From: an uncultured Arenicella sp.
GTDB taxonomy: Bacteria; Pseudomonadota; Gammaproteobacteria; Arenicellales; Arenicellaceae
Length of the DNA stretch: 64,000 nt
Direction of reading: 5' to 3'
NCBI GenBank assembly: GCA_947499305.1
Contig: CANMNN010000002.1
Span: forward strand, 124,001-188,000
Positions 28,345-37,801 of this stretch are shown here, one piece after another. Position 1 is the first letter of the stretch. The number at the start of each line of letters is the position of its first letter. A program made the translations under genes and the position numbers. The notes beneath the pieces were generated by a model. It saw nothing but the letters and a program-made list of their open reading frames with translations, was not told the origin of the DNA and made no database searches.

Positions 28345-29235
28345 CTAGTCAATGCTCAAAAACTGCTGTTTATTGTCGAGAATCGCGCGTAAATAGCGAC
28401 CGTATCCACTCTTACCATATTGATCAGCGGCTTTCTCAAGCGCTTCATCGCCAATGTAACCTTTGCGATATGCGATCTCCTCAAGACATGCTACCTTCAA
28501 TCCCTGACGATTTTCGATAGTTTCAATAAACATTGACGCTTGTAAAAGTGACTCGTGCGTACCCATATCGAGCCAAGCTAAGCCCCGCCCAAATACTTGC
28601 ACAGATAAATCTCCCCATTCAAGATACTGCTTATTAACATCAGTGATTTCGAGCTCGCCGCGCTCGGAAGGCTGAATATTTTTTGCCACGTCGACCACTC
28701 GATTATCGTAAAAGTAGAGACCGGTAACTGCGTAATTTGACTTGGGTTGCGCTGGCTTTTCTTCGAGGCTAAGCGCGTTCCACTTATCATCAAACTCAAC
28801 AACACCATAGCGCTCAGGATCTTGCACAGGATAAGCGAAAACCGTAGCCCCATTTTTTTGCTCACCTGCTTGCATAAGGTGCTTACTCAAATCAGCGCCA
28901 TGAAACACATTGTCACCTAAAACCAAGGCACAATCGTCTTTACCAATGAACTCAGAGCCAATAATAAAAGCTTGAGCCAAACCATCTGGTGTCGGCTGCA
29001 CAGCATATGAAATATTAATACCCCATTGAGAACCATCACGCATAAGCTGTTGAAAACGCGGAGTATCTTGTGGCGTTGAAATAATCAATATGTCTTTAAT
29101 TCCAGCTAACATCAATGATGACAACGGGTAATAAATCATCGGCTTGTCATAGACAGGCAACAACTGCTTAGATACAGCTTGTGTCACTGGATGCAAACGC
29201 GTACCCGAGCCGCCTGCTAAAATAATACCTCTCAT
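28345..29235 (-). CDS. rfbA: Glucose-1-phosphate thymidylyltransferase RfbA/RmlA
   Basis: A 296-residue nucleotidyltransferase. [20 protein letters not shown] at residues 8-27 is the nucleotide/magnesium site, and [11 protein letters not shown] and VLGDNVFHG are family signatures. It makes dTDP-glucose from Glc-1-P and dTTP. Ribosome site GAGAGGG precedes the ATG. It lies directly after rfbB in the same transcript. The genes for the later rhamnose steps (rfbC, rfbD) are not in this window, so the final dTDP-sugar is undetermined. Confidence 0.97.
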   Translation of the reverse strand: MRGIILAGGSGTRLHPVTQAVSKQLLPVYDKPMIYYPLSSLMLAGIKDILIISTPQDTPRFQQLMRDGSQWGINISYAVQPTPDGLAQAFIIGSEFIGKDDCALVLGDNVFHGADLSKHLMQAGEQKNGATVFAYPVQDPERYGVVEFDDKWNALSLEEKPAQPKSNYAVTGLYFYDNRVVDVAKNIQPSERGELEITDVNKQYLEWGDLSVQVFGRGLAWLDMGTHESLLQASMFIETIENRQGLKVACLEEIAYRKGYIGDEALEKAADQYGKSGYGRYLRAILDNKQQFLSID

Positions 29236-29273
29236 GTAATCGCCCTCTCGTGCTGATTAAACTCTAGTTAGTG

Positions 29274-30329
29274 CTAGTTAGATCCTAGACGGTTACCACT
29301 ATAGTCGCCCGAAACCTTGGCAATCCATTCTGAATTTGACAGGTACCATTCAACTGTTTTGCGTATCCCTGTTTCAAAAGTCTCTTCTGGGGTCCAACCT
29401 AATGTTTTCTCGATTTTGGCAGCATCAATCGCATAGCGACGGTCGTGGCCTGGACGATCAGCAACATAAGTAATTTGATCAGCATACTTAGCGCCGTCTT
29501 CCCGCGGTACTAAATCATCAAGAATAGAGCACATGGTGATTACTACTTCAATATTGGTCTTCTCATTATGACCGCCCACATTGTAAACTTCGCCGTTCTC
29601 GCCTTCGGTAACAATCTTCCAAAGCGCTTTGACGTGATCATCTACAAACAACCAATCGCGAATATTGTCACCCTTACCATAAATTGGAAGAGCTTCGCCT
29701 GAAATAGCCTTCTGTATAATCAATGGAATCAACTTTTCCGGGAACTGAAACGGCCCGTAGTTGTTGGAACAATTAGAGATAACCACTGGTAAATCATAGG
29801 TCTTGTTCCAAGCTCGCACCAAGTGATCGGAACTCGCTTTACTCGCCGAATAAGGAGAATTAGGCTTATACCGAGTTGTCTCGGTGAATAAGCCAGTCTC
29901 TCCAAGGCTGCCGTAGACTTCATCTGTAGAAATGTGATGAAATTTAAATGCATCGCGCTTTTCATCGATGAGGCTTTCATAATATTCACGTGCAACTTCT
30001 AGCAAATTGTACGTGCCAACAATATTAGTTTGAATGAACTCGCCAGGACCATCGATTGAACGGTCCACGTGCGACTCGGCCGCCAGATGCATAAAGTAAT
30101 CGGGCTGATATTGGTTGACCAAACGCCGTACCGCAGCGGAATCGACAATGTCTACTTGATGAAAATGATGACGCTCACTCGCATCAGCTCCGCCTAAAGA
30201 ATGCAGGCTGCCAGCATAGGTGAGCTTATCGACATTAACCACAATAGTATCGGTGTCGTTTATCAAGTATCTAACGAGCGCTGAGCCGATAAAGCCAGCA
30301 CCGCCGGTTAGTAATACAGTCTTACTCAT
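29274..30329 (-). CDS. rfbB: dTDP-glucose 4,6-dehydratase RfbB/RmlB
   Basis: A 351-residue extended SDR enzyme. NAD-binding motif [10 protein letters not shown] is at 8-17, the active site contains STDEVYGSL (Thr-Asp-Glu triad), and the catalytic YSASK is near 165. [12 protein letters not shown] and [11 protein letters not shown] are diagnostic for RmlB. It converts dTDP-glucose to dTDP-4-keto-6-deoxyglucose. It is the second gene of the O-antigen run, 14 nt after the regulator. Length and motifs are entirely typical. Confidence 0.97.
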   Translation of the reverse strand: MSKTVLLTGGAGFIGSALVRYLINDTDTIVVNVDKLTYAGSLHSLGGADASERHHFHQVDIVDSAAVRRLVNQYQPDYFMHLAAESHVDRSIDGPGEFIQTNIVGTYNLLEVAREYYESLIDEKRDAFKFHHISTDEVYGSLGETGLFTETTRYKPNSPYSASKASSDHLVRAWNKTYDLPVVISNCSNNYGPFQFPEKLIPLIIQKAISGEALPIYGKGDNIRDWLFVDDHVKALWKIVTEGENGEVYNVGGHNEKTNIEVVITMCSILDDLVPREDGAKYADQITYVADRPGHDRRYAIDAAKIEKTLGWTPEETFETGIRKTVEWYLSNSEWIAKVSGDYSGNRLGSN

Positions 30330-30343
30330 TCTTTTTCTCGTGT

Positions 30344-31018
30344 TTATTCTACTTCTGAAGTGTTTCGATAATTCATATCAAGTAACATTGGCGGAACTAA
30401 AACTCTCTCTTCACCATGCACTTTTTCTAGTTCGTAAACCAATTGATTAGTCTGCTCCATGGAGCTTAAGACGATAACATCGAAGCTGTCGCATTCTATG
30501 TGTTTCGACCATACAGGTACACCAAAAAACTCATTTATTGAAGCTTTTGGCTGATAAATTCCAACAAGCTCTATATTGGTTTGTAGGGCTCGCATGATCG
30601 CTATTTCAGTCAGATCAGACAGCCCACCCAGTAGGACTCGAGTTTGACCTCTGACCATGCATTGCTCAAAGACTTCGGAGTATTCGTTTCCTGACTGCCG
30701 AAATAGTGTCAGTGAGGTGGAGAAAAAACTCGCAGTAAGTCTTGCCTTCTCAGCGAAGCCGGTAGGCGTGACGTAATAGAGATATCTATTGGCCGGCGCC
30801 GTCGTCATTTTGATCCAGCCTTTCTTTACGCAGCGCTTCAAGTAAGAATTGGCTAAGCCAAGCGCAACACCCATCTCCTGAGCCAAATGTCGTTGACTAA
30901 TATCATCTTTTTGCTCAATCGCCTGCAACAACTCCAGAGTTAACTGGCTTTGTTTATCTTGCACCTGATTTTCTTCGATAGAAGAATCATGCGCGATCGG
31001 AGGAGTCTTAGCGTTCAT
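30344..31018 (-). CDS. Winged-helix regulator with C-terminal Rossmann-like domain, head of the O-antigen operon
   Basis: A roughly 224-residue protein. The first third is a MarR/EPS-associated-type winged helix: [11 protein letters not shown], then a recognition helix around [17 protein letters not shown], and a wing with [10 protein letters not shown]. The second half, [15 protein letters not shown] to DVIVLSS, has the spacing of the small Rossmann domain found in CapD/PglF/PglD sugar enzymes (nucleotide loop, then VGIYQPK, then GVPV). It could sense a sugar nucleotide. The start is uncertain: an in-frame TTG at 31084 adds 22 residues, and neither start has a good ribosome site. As first gene it probably controls the whole locus. 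Confidence 0.75.
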   Translation of the reverse strand: MNAKTPPIAHDSSIEENQVQDKQSQLTLELLQAIEQKDDISQRHLAQEMGVALGLANSYLKRCVKKGWIKMTTAPANRYLYYVTPTGFAEKARLTASFFSTSLTLFRQSGNEYSEVFEQCMVRGQTRVLLGGLSDLTEIAIMRALQTNIELVGIYQPKASINEFFGVPVWSKHIECDSFDVIVLSSMEQTNQLVYELEKVHGEERVLVPPMLLDMNYRNTSEVE

Positions 31019-31171
31019 TTCATGAACACTATAGATTTTACTCACTAACAAGTCAAAGAGAGACGCTAATTTGCTGTCATACAACCGTCAACAAAAAGAC
31101 ACGATTACGTAATACAAGCCCGCTAAATTTCAACCATCAGCAATCCAATTAGCTACCTTTAAGCGGCACCA

Positions 31172-33649
31172 ATGGCAAAAGTAGATCTACACGTTCACTC
31201 TAAGTACTCCGATAGCCCTAGTACATGGGGCCATAAGGTATACAACTCTCCAGAGAGCTTCACAGAGATAGATACCGTTTATCACCAAGCCAAAGCACGT
31301 GGTATGGACTTTGTGACCTTGACGGATCATGACGACATACGAGGCTCGCTGGAACTGGTTGAAAAGTTTCCGCGCGATTGCTTTATTTCGTGCGAAGTCA
31401 CTAGCTTCTTTCCTGAAGACGATTGTAAATGCCACATCTTGGTTTACGGTATTAGCGAGCAACAATATCGAGACCTAATGCAAATTGCGGGCAATGTATA
31501 CCAATTACGCGACTACATAGCTAAGCATAATATCGCCTACTCTGTCGCACATGCCACCTATGACCAAGATGGTCTATTAACCTTTGAGCATATTGAAAAA
31601 CTGGTTGTTTTATTCGACATATTTGAAGTTATAAACGGCGCCTGCGGAGAACTCAGCAATACCTTGCTACACCAATACTTGCATAGCCTGACGCCAATCA
31701 AAATACGAGGATTGGCAAATAAGCACGGGATCAAACCTATGAGCTCAGATCCTTGGATTAAGGGCTTTACCGGTGGTTCAGACGACCACTGCGGGATTCT
31801 GATAGGCAGTGCCTATACGCAATGCAATAGCCTTAGCAAAGGAGACCAGGATTATAGCGTAGAACAATTCCTACAATCTTTACGAGATAAAAACAGTTTG
31901 GCTGAAGGCTTGCACGGTCGTTTTGAGGTATTTGCTACTGGCATTATTAAGCATGTACATGACTACCGGGCTAGCCGAGATCCAAAATATTCAAAGAGTA
32001 AAATGAGTGATTTTTTGCAGCTATTCTTTGCTAGCGAACATGGTAATTTGCTCAAGCGCTTCAAAAAGAGCCAGTCTTTACGCTTTCTTAAAAAGAAGAA
32101 CACAAAAACGCATAAAGCATTGGCCAACCTGCTCCAACAGATTGCCCAAGATGCGACTACACCGATGGAGGAAAAGATCCCCAATGCATATGCGTCAATA
32201 ACCGACCTACACGACGAAATGTTTCGTTCGGTGATCAATGTTTTTTCCAAACACCTCCCTGAAGGCGACATATTTAAGGGATTCAACCGCCTTGCTTCTC
32301 TTTTTCCCATGAGCTTGCTTGTGATTCCCTTTATCGCATCGATGCGGCATCAGATGTTAAAAAGCCAGATTAAATCACAATTAATTGAGCAGACCAGCAC
32401 TCGCAAACGCCTAAGCACATGCAACAAAAGTGCGTGTAACAAAGCTCTATGGTTTACCGACACAATCGACGACTTAAACGGTGTTTCCGTCACGCTCAGA
32501 CAAATAGCCACACACGCGGCGCTCGACAACTATAATTTGACTCTTGTGACCTGTGTTGACAGCAACAAACTCATCCAGCCGCTACCGCAAAATACGCTGA
32601 ATTTCACCCCAATAAAGGAGGTGACGCTTCCTGGTTATAAAACGCAGACAATCGGTTTTCCATCTCTGCTGAGCGTATTGCAAAAGTTCATTGAACAGCA
32701 GCCTGATAAAATTATTGTTTCTACGCCCGGCCCTCTCGGTTTAGCCGCGATGTTGTGCGCAAAGATTCTCGAGATACCCGTTAAAGCTGTCTATCATACC
32801 GACTTTGCTGAACAGGTGATGCGTATGAGCAATGAGCCAACCTTGGCGAATGCTATCAATACACTGTCGAATCAGTTTTATCGTCAAGCTGATCAGGTAT
32901 TTGTGCCAAGTGACTTTTATATCAACAAACTCGCACGAGAAGGCTTACCCAGAAAATCACTGTCGTTGTTCCCCAGAGGTCTAGACCTTAATCTGTACTC
33001 TCCAGCGTCAAATCCTATGGAGCAAGAAAAATTGGCGCCCCTCGGATTAAGCGGCAGCTTTACACTTCTCTTCGCTGGTCGCATCTCAGCCGATAAAAAC
33101 CTTAAACTCTTACACGCCATAATCAAGTTAGCTAATTTAGAGAAAACCGGAGCATACAATCTTGTAATCGCTGGCGATGGGCCAGATCTGACTAGCCTAA
33201 AAGAAGACCTATCGGCACTAAATAACATTCATTTCACCGGCCGAATTAACCCCGAAGAGTTGGTCGATTGGTATCGTCAGTCGGATCTGTTGATTTTCCC
33301 GAGCCAAACCGACACTTTTGGAATGGTCGTTCTGGAGGCGCAAGCCTGTGGCCTGCCCTGCATAGTTAGTGCTGTTGGTGGCCCCAAAGAAATAATTGAA
33401 CCCGACGCGACAGGGCAAGTTATGTATCGAGACGATGCTAACGATTGGTTCTCGACTATCGAGTACTATAGAACCATCAAATCAGCCTGCCCTGCAACTT
33501 GGTTAAAATTACGCGATCGTTGTTCAACGCATATACACAGCAAAAACAGCTGGACACCTCTTTTTGATGCTGTGCTTGGAGACGACTGCAGGTTTAGTAC
33601 CCAAGCTATAAGTCCCAAACACAATTCGACCGAACCTCAAGCGGCATAG
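31172..33649 (+). CDS. PHP-type phosphoesterase fused to family 4 glycosyltransferase
   Basis: An 825-residue two-domain protein. Residues 1-215 are a PHP domain with a full apparent metal-ligand set: H7 and H9 (DLHVHS), D52/H53 (TDHDD), E75, H88, H127 and D204-D205-H206. A linker of about 200 residues (Lys-rich around 290-325, hydrophobic near 385) follows. Residues about 430-790 form a GT-B glycosyltransferase: LFAGRISADKNL, VIAGDGP, FPSQTDTFGMVVLEAQACGLP with the EX7E-type motif, and AVGGPKEII. It is divergent from the O-antigen operon and 25 nt before a histidine phosphatase. A role in surface glycolipid synthesis is inferred; the substrate is unknown. Confidence 0.85.
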   Translation: MAKVDLHVHSKYSDSPSTWGHKVYNSPESFTEIDTVYHQAKARGMDFVTLTDHDDIRGSLELVEKFPRDCFISCEVTSFFPEDDCKCHILVYGISEQQYRDLMQIAGNVYQLRDYIAKHNIAYSVAHATYDQDGLLTFEHIEKLVVLFDIFEVINGACGELSNTLLHQYLHSLTPIKIRGLANKHGIKPMSSDPWIKGFTGGSDDHCGILIGSAYTQCNSLSKGDQDYSVEQFLQSLRDKNSLAEGLHGRFEVFATGIIKHVHDYRASRDPKYSKSKMSDFLQLFFASEHGNLLKRFKKSQSLRFLKKKNTKTHKALANLLQQIAQDATTPMEEKIPNAYASITDLHDEMFRSVINVFSKHLPEGDIFKGFNRLASLFPMSLLVIPFIASMRHQMLKSQIKSQLIEQTSTRKRLSTCNKSACNKALWFTDTIDDLNGVSVTLRQIATHAALDNYNLTLVTCVDSNKLIQPLPQNTLNFTPIKEVTLPGYKTQTIGFPSLLSVLQKFIEQQPDKIIVSTPGPLGLAAMLCAKILEIPVKAVYHTDFAEQVMRMSNEPTLANAINTLSNQFYRQADQVFVPSDFYINKLAREGLPRKSLSLFPRGLDLNLYSPASNPMEQEKLAPLGLSGSFTLLFAGRISADKNLKLLHAIIKLANLEKTGAYNLVIAGDGPDLTSLKEDLSALNNIHFTGRINPEELVDWYRQSDLLIFPSQTDTFGMVVLEAQACGLPCIVSAVGGPKEIIEPDATGQVMYRDDANDWFSTIEYYRTIKSACPATWLKLRDRCSTHIHSKNSWTPLFDAVLGDDCRFSTQAISPKHNSTEPQAA

Positions 33650-33674
33650 TTTAGAAGTCACAAGTCATCGCATT

Positions 33675-34301
33675 ATGATCAATCATTTCAAATCAAAAAA
33701 GTCACATTCAAACCGATACTATTTAATGAGACATGGAGAGAGTTTGGCAAATCGGCGCGGGATCATCGTCAGCAAACCTCAAAACGGTCTAAATGATTTT
33801 GGTCTAACGGCCAAAGGTGCTGAACAAGTAATGCAAGCCGCACTTAATACTAGGCTTGATCGAGATACCATTGTAGTGAGCTCCGATTTCAAACGAGCAC
33901 TCGAAACGGCTGAGATAATGCATAGTATCTTGAGTGCAACTCATGCGCCGATTCAGCTTACCCCAAGCCTGCGCGAGCGAGATTTTGGCGAACTAGAATT
34001 GCAGGATCACAAGCATTATGATGAGGTTTGGCAACACGATCTACGTCACCCTAACAAACAGTTCATGGCAGTCGAGACGGTCGAACAAACCTTGACTCGA
34101 GGTTTAGATGTAATCACAAAGCTCGAGCAGGATTACACGAGCAAGAACATATTATTAGTTGGCCACGGCGACGTCTTACAAATTTTATCTGCATTTCATC
34201 ACGACATTAATCCTCGGTTTCACCGCAGTCTGTCGACATTCGAAAACGCCAGCATTCGATCTCTTTCTAAACTTGACCTCTCCACGAAATCATCGGCATA
34301 A
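33675..34301 (+). CDS. Histidine phosphatase family protein (phosphoglycerate mutase-like)
   Basis: A 208-residue branch-1 histidine phosphatase. The phospho-accepting His is in LMRHGESLANRRG (about 18-30); SSDFKRALETA, LRERDFGELE and VGHGDVL complete the active site. Cytosolic. It follows the PHP-GT4 gene by 25 nt and probably shares its transcript, which would put two phosphoesterase activities beside one glycosyltransferase. Sugar phosphatase, cofactor phosphatase and SixA-like roles are all possible. The next 266 nt (34302-34567) hold no gene that I can see. Confidence 0.88.
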   Translation: MINHFKSKKSHSNRYYLMRHGESLANRRGIIVSKPQNGLNDFGLTAKGAEQVMQAALNTRLDRDTIVVSSDFKRALETAEIMHSILSATHAPIQLTPSLRERDFGELELQDHKHYDEVWQHDLRHPNKQFMAVETVEQTLTRGLDVITKLEQDYTSKNILLVGHGDVLQILSAFHHDINPRFHRSLSTFENASIRSLSKLDLSTKSSA

Positions 34302-34567
34302 CTCATAGTCATTGTTATGCATGGGGCTTGCCAGCTAAACTATCATTGTTTGCATAGGTATGACCTACTCACTCTTCCGCCTGCGACATATTTTATAGAA
34401 GCTAGTTATTAAATATGGTTTCGGGCGAGTTGTTTGAGCTTAATACTTTTTTTAAGCACTTTACTCATGTTGCCTACTATTCAGAGCCACCACGGCATCA
34501 AACTGGGTACTTAAACTTGAGATAACCAAAGAAGTATTGAGCTGAAACAACTTTTTAGGAACACCAA

Positions 34568-35890
34568 ATGCAAACCTCAAAAAAGCAAGAGACGATGCCC
34601 CACGTGGTCATTGTCGGCGGCGGTGCGGGCGGTCTAGAACTCGTCACTTCACTTGGGCGAAAACTCGGCCGTAAATCAAAAGCTAAAATCACCTTAATCG
34701 ATAAACATCGAGTTCATATATGGAAACCTTTGCTGCACGAAGTAGCCACAGGCTCATTAGACACCGAAATCGATGGAGTGGTCTATCAAGCCCATGCCGC
34801 GAAACACGGTTATCAATTTCAGCTTGGTTCTGTTGGCGCAATTGACCGAGACAATAAGCAACTCAAAATAGATGCTATCTTGGACGAAAATGGCAGCAAA
34901 ATCGTCGACGCTCGAACTGTCGACTACGACACTTTAGTGCTGGCAATAGGCAGTATCAGCAATGATTTTGGTACGCCTGGTGTTAGCGAACACTGCTATA
35001 TGCTTGATTCAAAACAACAAGCACAACGTTTTCAACAAACCCTGATAAACCAATTCTTAAGTAAAAACGATAACAGCGCAGCAACCCGCTTGGCCATCGT
35101 TGGTGCTGGTGCTACGGGTGTCGAGTTATCGGCCGAACTACATCATGTAGTAGAGGCTTTAAGCGCTTACGACCGAGATAAACGACAACAACACCTTAGC
35201 ATCGACTTAATTGAAGCTGGGCCACGTATCCTGCCTGCCCTGCCAGAGCGTATTGCCGACGCAGCGAGTGGTGAATTAGAAAAGCTCGGCGTCAGCATTC
35301 GAACCAATACAATGATAACCCAAGCGAAAAGCGACGGCTTTAACGACGCAAATGGACAAAAGATCGAAGCTGACTTGATGGTCTGGGCAGCTGGCGTCAA
35401 AGTTCAATCTTGGGTTGCCGATATTGGCCTTGAGGTGAATCGCATCAATCAAGTCGAGTGCTTAGCAACATTAAAATCAAAAACTGATGAGTCCATCTAT
35501 GTAATCGGCGATTGCTGCGCAATAGAAATGGCCCCAAAAAACAATAGCGAAGCCCCCATAAAAGTGCCCCCTCGCGCTCAAGCAGCGCATCAAATGGCAA
35601 GCGTTGCAGCAAAGAATATAGTCAACGAATTCAATAATCGGGCTTTGGTTAACTTTACCTACAAAGACTACGGTTCCTTGGTAAATTTAAGTCGCTTCTC
35701 AACTGTTGGCAGCTTAATGGGTAACTTGGTAAAAGGGAGCATGTTCATCGAAGGCAAAATCGCAAGAATAATGTATCTATCTTTGTATCGAATGCATCAA
35801 TTGGCGATTCATGGCTACATTAAAGGCCCGTTTATCATCGCTTTAAGCCGCATATCTAAAATTATACGGCCTAAAATCAAGCTTCATTAA
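34568..35890 (+). CDS. ndh: NDH-2-type NAD(P)H:quinone oxidoreductase (FAD-dependent)
   Basis: A 440-residue two-dinucleotide-fold flavoprotein. The FAD site is VVIVGGGAGGLELV (about 13-26), the NADH site LAIVGAGATGVELSAE (about 177-192) and the second FAD contact VYVIGDCCA. PPRAQAAHQMA near 340 is a quinone-pocket segment of NDH-2 enzymes. The C-terminal 50 residues are amphipathic and basic, as expected for monotopic membrane binding. It would feed electrons from NADH to quinone without proton pumping. A strong AGGA precedes the ATG. The gene stands alone between two intergenic regions. Confidence 0.9.
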   Translation: MQTSKKQETMPHVVIVGGGAGGLELVTSLGRKLGRKSKAKITLIDKHRVHIWKPLLHEVATGSLDTEIDGVVYQAHAAKHGYQFQLGSVGAIDRDNKQLKIDAILDENGSKIVDARTVDYDTLVLAIGSISNDFGTPGVSEHCYMLDSKQQAQRFQQTLINQFLSKNDNSAATRLAIVGAGATGVELSAELHHVVEALSAYDRDKRQQHLSIDLIEAGPRILPALPERIADAASGELEKLGVSIRTNTMITQAKSDGFNDANGQKIEADLMVWAAGVKVQSWVADIGLEVNRINQVECLATLKSKTDESIYVIGDCCAIEMAPKNNSEAPIKVPPRAQAAHQMASVAAKNIVNEFNNRALVNFTYKDYGSLVNLSRFSTVGSLMGNLVKGSMFIEGKIARIMYLSLYRMHQLAIHGYIKGPFIIALSRISKIIRPKIKLH

Positions 35891-35911
35891 GCTCGGCTTT
35901 GTAAACCTATC

Positions 35912-36220
35912 TTAGCGGTTTTCAGCCTTTATGCTCTTCAGTCGTGATGAAAATAATTTTATTTCATCACGACTAAGCTTGGTGATAACTCGTTCGCCCG
36001 ATGCCGGATGGTCTTGCACGCTAACGCCAGTGCGATAAGCCCTGGCAGGTCGAATCGGTCTCGGACTGAAACCTCCACCGCAATTAGGGCAAACATTCTC
36101 CAAAACAGATTCAACACAATCAGCACAGAAGGTGCACTCGTAGCTACATATTCGTGCATCCTTGGAGTCTGGCGCTAAATCAATATCGCAAAGCTCACAA
36201 TTGGGTTTCAATATCAGCAT
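35912..36220 (-). CDS. DUF1272 zinc-ribbon-like protein
   Basis: A 102-residue protein. The N-terminal 55 residues carry four Cys pairs: CELC near 8-11, a lone Cys in ICSYECTFC, CADC and CPNC. This matches DUF1272, a small cysteine-rich family of unknown function that probably binds zinc. Its tail RPIRPARAYRTGV is basic. It follows the rhodanese gene by 27 nt on the same strand, so the two are probably cotranscribed. Genes of this family often lie next to rhodaneses and AraC/GlxA regulators, as here. Role unknown. Confidence 0.88.
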   Translation of the reverse strand: MLILKPNCELCDIDLAPDSKDARICSYECTFCADCVESVLENVCPNCGGGFSPRPIRPARAYRTGVSVQDHPASGERVITKLSRDEIKLFSSRLKSIKAENR

Positions 36221-36247
36221 TTTGCCTCCGCATTCAAACGCTTTGAA

Positions 36248-36643
36248 TTAAGGTAATTGGAGCTCAAAACCTTCATCGACCCAACCGCACACTCCGCCAA
36301 TCATTTTCTTTACCGGGCGCCCTAGCTTAGCCAGTTTTACGGCGGCCTTATCCGCTCCATTGCAGTGCGGCCCTGCACAATAAACCACAAACAGTGTTTC
36401 AACGGGATAATCAGCCAAGCTTCGCTCATTCATTTTACTGTGCGGCAAACACAGCGCGCCCGTCACATGGCCCTCATCATAAAGACTTTGCGCTCTTACA
36501 TCTAACAACACGAAGTCCTTTTTATCATTGCTCGTGGCATGGTGCACATCCCAACAGTCAGTCTCGAATTCAAGCAGTGATTCAAAATGACGAAGTGCTC
36601 TTTCGGAAGGTGCGGCGGCTGGTCTTGAAACGGCTGATGACAT
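36248..36643 (-). CDS. Rhodanese-like sulfurtransferase
   Basis: A 131-residue single-domain rhodanese. VLLDVRAQSLYDEGHVTGA (about 45-65) is the family core and the active-site loop is VVYCAGPHCNGADKAA, with the first Cys as probable persulfide site. The loop carries no Arg where classical CxxxxR loops do, which is common in this subgroup. A 20-residue Ala/Pro-rich leader precedes the fold. It is divergent from the GlxA-type regulator and upstream of the DUF1272 gene. Small-molecule or redox sulfur transfer is likely; partners are unknown. Confidence 0.9.
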   Translation of the reverse strand: MSSAVSRPAAAPSERALRHFESLLEFETDCWDVHHATSNDKKDFVLLDVRAQSLYDEGHVTGALCLPHSKMNERSLADYPVETLFVVYCAGPHCNGADKAAVKLAKLGRPVKKMIGGVCGWVDEGFELQLP

Positions 36644-36730
36644 TGTATTACCTCGTTTTTTGGTGAAATTATTTGTGTGTTTACTGCTTGTCCTGCAGAA
36701 AAACCATTATGAACCTCTCATTGAAGATTG

Positions 36731-36773
36731 AAATTGGCCTGAAAGACAGTTATCGTTGATTTCAAGCCAATTT
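36731..36773. promoter_or_regulatory. Near-perfect 14-bp inverted repeat before the GlxA-type regulator
   Basis: The left arm AAATTGGCCTGAAA (36731-36744) and right arm TTTCAAGCCAATTT (36760-36773) are reverse complements at 13 of 14 positions, separated by 15 nt. Arm spacing is 29 bp, close to three helical turns. The right arm ends 16 nt before the regulator ATG at 36790, inside the 146-nt region divergent from the rhodanese gene. An operator for that regulator, or for another dimeric protein, is the simplest reading. There is no U-tract to suggest a terminator. Confidence 0.55.
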
Positions 36774-36789
36774 AAAACACCGCCACTTC

Positions 36790-37743
36790 ATGATTAATGT
36801 TGCGATTCTTACTTATTCGGGTTCTGCCCTTTTTGAAACAGCCTGCGCCGTTGAGCTATTCGGTTTATCACGGCCTGAGTTTGAAAACTGGTACCAAACG
36901 GAAGTTATAACGTTTGAAGACGGCATTCTGAGCTCAACTTGTAATGTAGGGCTTGAAGTGAAGAAGGTTAACTCGCTCAAGTTGTACGACATGCTGATAG
37001 TTCCCTCATGGCCGACATCTACTCAAGAAGTAGAGCCCAAATTAGCCGAGCAAATAATAGAGTTTCACTCATCGAATAAAACTTTGATTAGCTTTTGTTC
37101 CGGGGCATTTCTTTTGGCTCATCTCGGATTATTAGATAACACTCGAGCGACCACTCATTGGCGATATGCTGAGGCATTTAAACAACGTTTCGAAGCGGTA
37201 AATTATGTCGACGATGTTTTATACGTATTGGGAGAAAATATTGGCACATCAGCAGGCAGCGCGGCAGGCATTGATCTTGGCCTTGAGGTTATTCGGCGTG
37301 ATTTTGGCAGCGCGATTGCAAACCACGTGGCGAAACGTTTGGTAATGTCACCCCATCGTAAAGGTGGACAATCGCAGTTTGTCGAAACCAGAGTTGAACA
37401 GCAATCCAGCATCTTTGAAAATACTCTCAAATGGGCGCTTGAAAACTTAAGTTTGAATCTTAGTATCGACGATTTAGCGCGTAAATCGCATATGTCACGG
37501 CGAACCTTTGACCGCCACTTTCGCAATAGTCATGGTTGCAGTGCAAAGCAATGGTTGATAAATCAAAGAGTTAATTTTGCAAAAGCAACGTTGGAGCAAA
37601 GCAAGGCGTCAATCGAGCATATCGCTGGAATAGCAGGCTTTGAGAGTGCCAATACGCTGCGGCACCATTTTAGAAAAACCTTGGGTTTATCACCGCGTCA
37701 ATATCGCGATCAATTCAGCTCACTGACAAATCATGCGCACTGA
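36790..37743 (+). CDS. GlxA-family transcriptional regulator (DJ-1/PfpI + AraC HTH)
   Basis: A 317-residue regulator. Residues 1-185 form a DJ-1/PfpI-like domain with the nucleophile-elbow Cys103 in ISFCSGAF and a conserved TTHWRYAEAF. The C-terminal 95 residues are an AraC-type double helix-turn-helix: LSIDDLARKSHMSRRTFDRH and then IAGIAGFESANTLRHHFRK. Its stop lies about 60 nt before the molybdopterin oxidoreductase, which it probably controls together with the divergent rhodanese/DUF1272 genes. The inverted repeat just upstream suggests self-regulation. The effector is unknown. Confidence 0.92.
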   Translation: MINVAILTYSGSALFETACAVELFGLSRPEFENWYQTEVITFEDGILSSTCNVGLEVKKVNSLKLYDMLIVPSWPTSTQEVEPKLAEQIIEFHSSNKTLISFCSGAFLLAHLGLLDNTRATTHWRYAEAFKQRFEAVNYVDDVLYVLGENIGTSAGSAAGIDLGLEVIRRDFGSAIANHVAKRLVMSPHRKGGQSQFVETRVEQQSSIFENTLKWALENLSLNLSIDDLARKSHMSRRTFDRHFRNSHGCSAKQWLINQRVNFAKATLEQSKASIEHIAGIAGFESANTLRHHFRKTLGLSPRQYRDQFSSLTNHAH

Positions 37744-37801
37744 GTTATCCTCAGATCAGAAAAATAATAGTAGCTGTTCAAGCTCACCTGAAGGAGAAAA
37801 A

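Noticed and set aside
31963-32310. 115-codon minus-strand frame inside the PHP-GT4 gene
   Set aside because: It lies in a well-supported coding region; Leu/Arg-rich composition is typical of a reverse-frame shadow.
37733-37801. Longer start of the molybdopterin oxidoreductase at 37733
   Set aside because: It overlaps the regulator gene, adds a Ser/Asn-rich non-conserved leader, and the ATG at 37802 has an ideal AAGGAG site.
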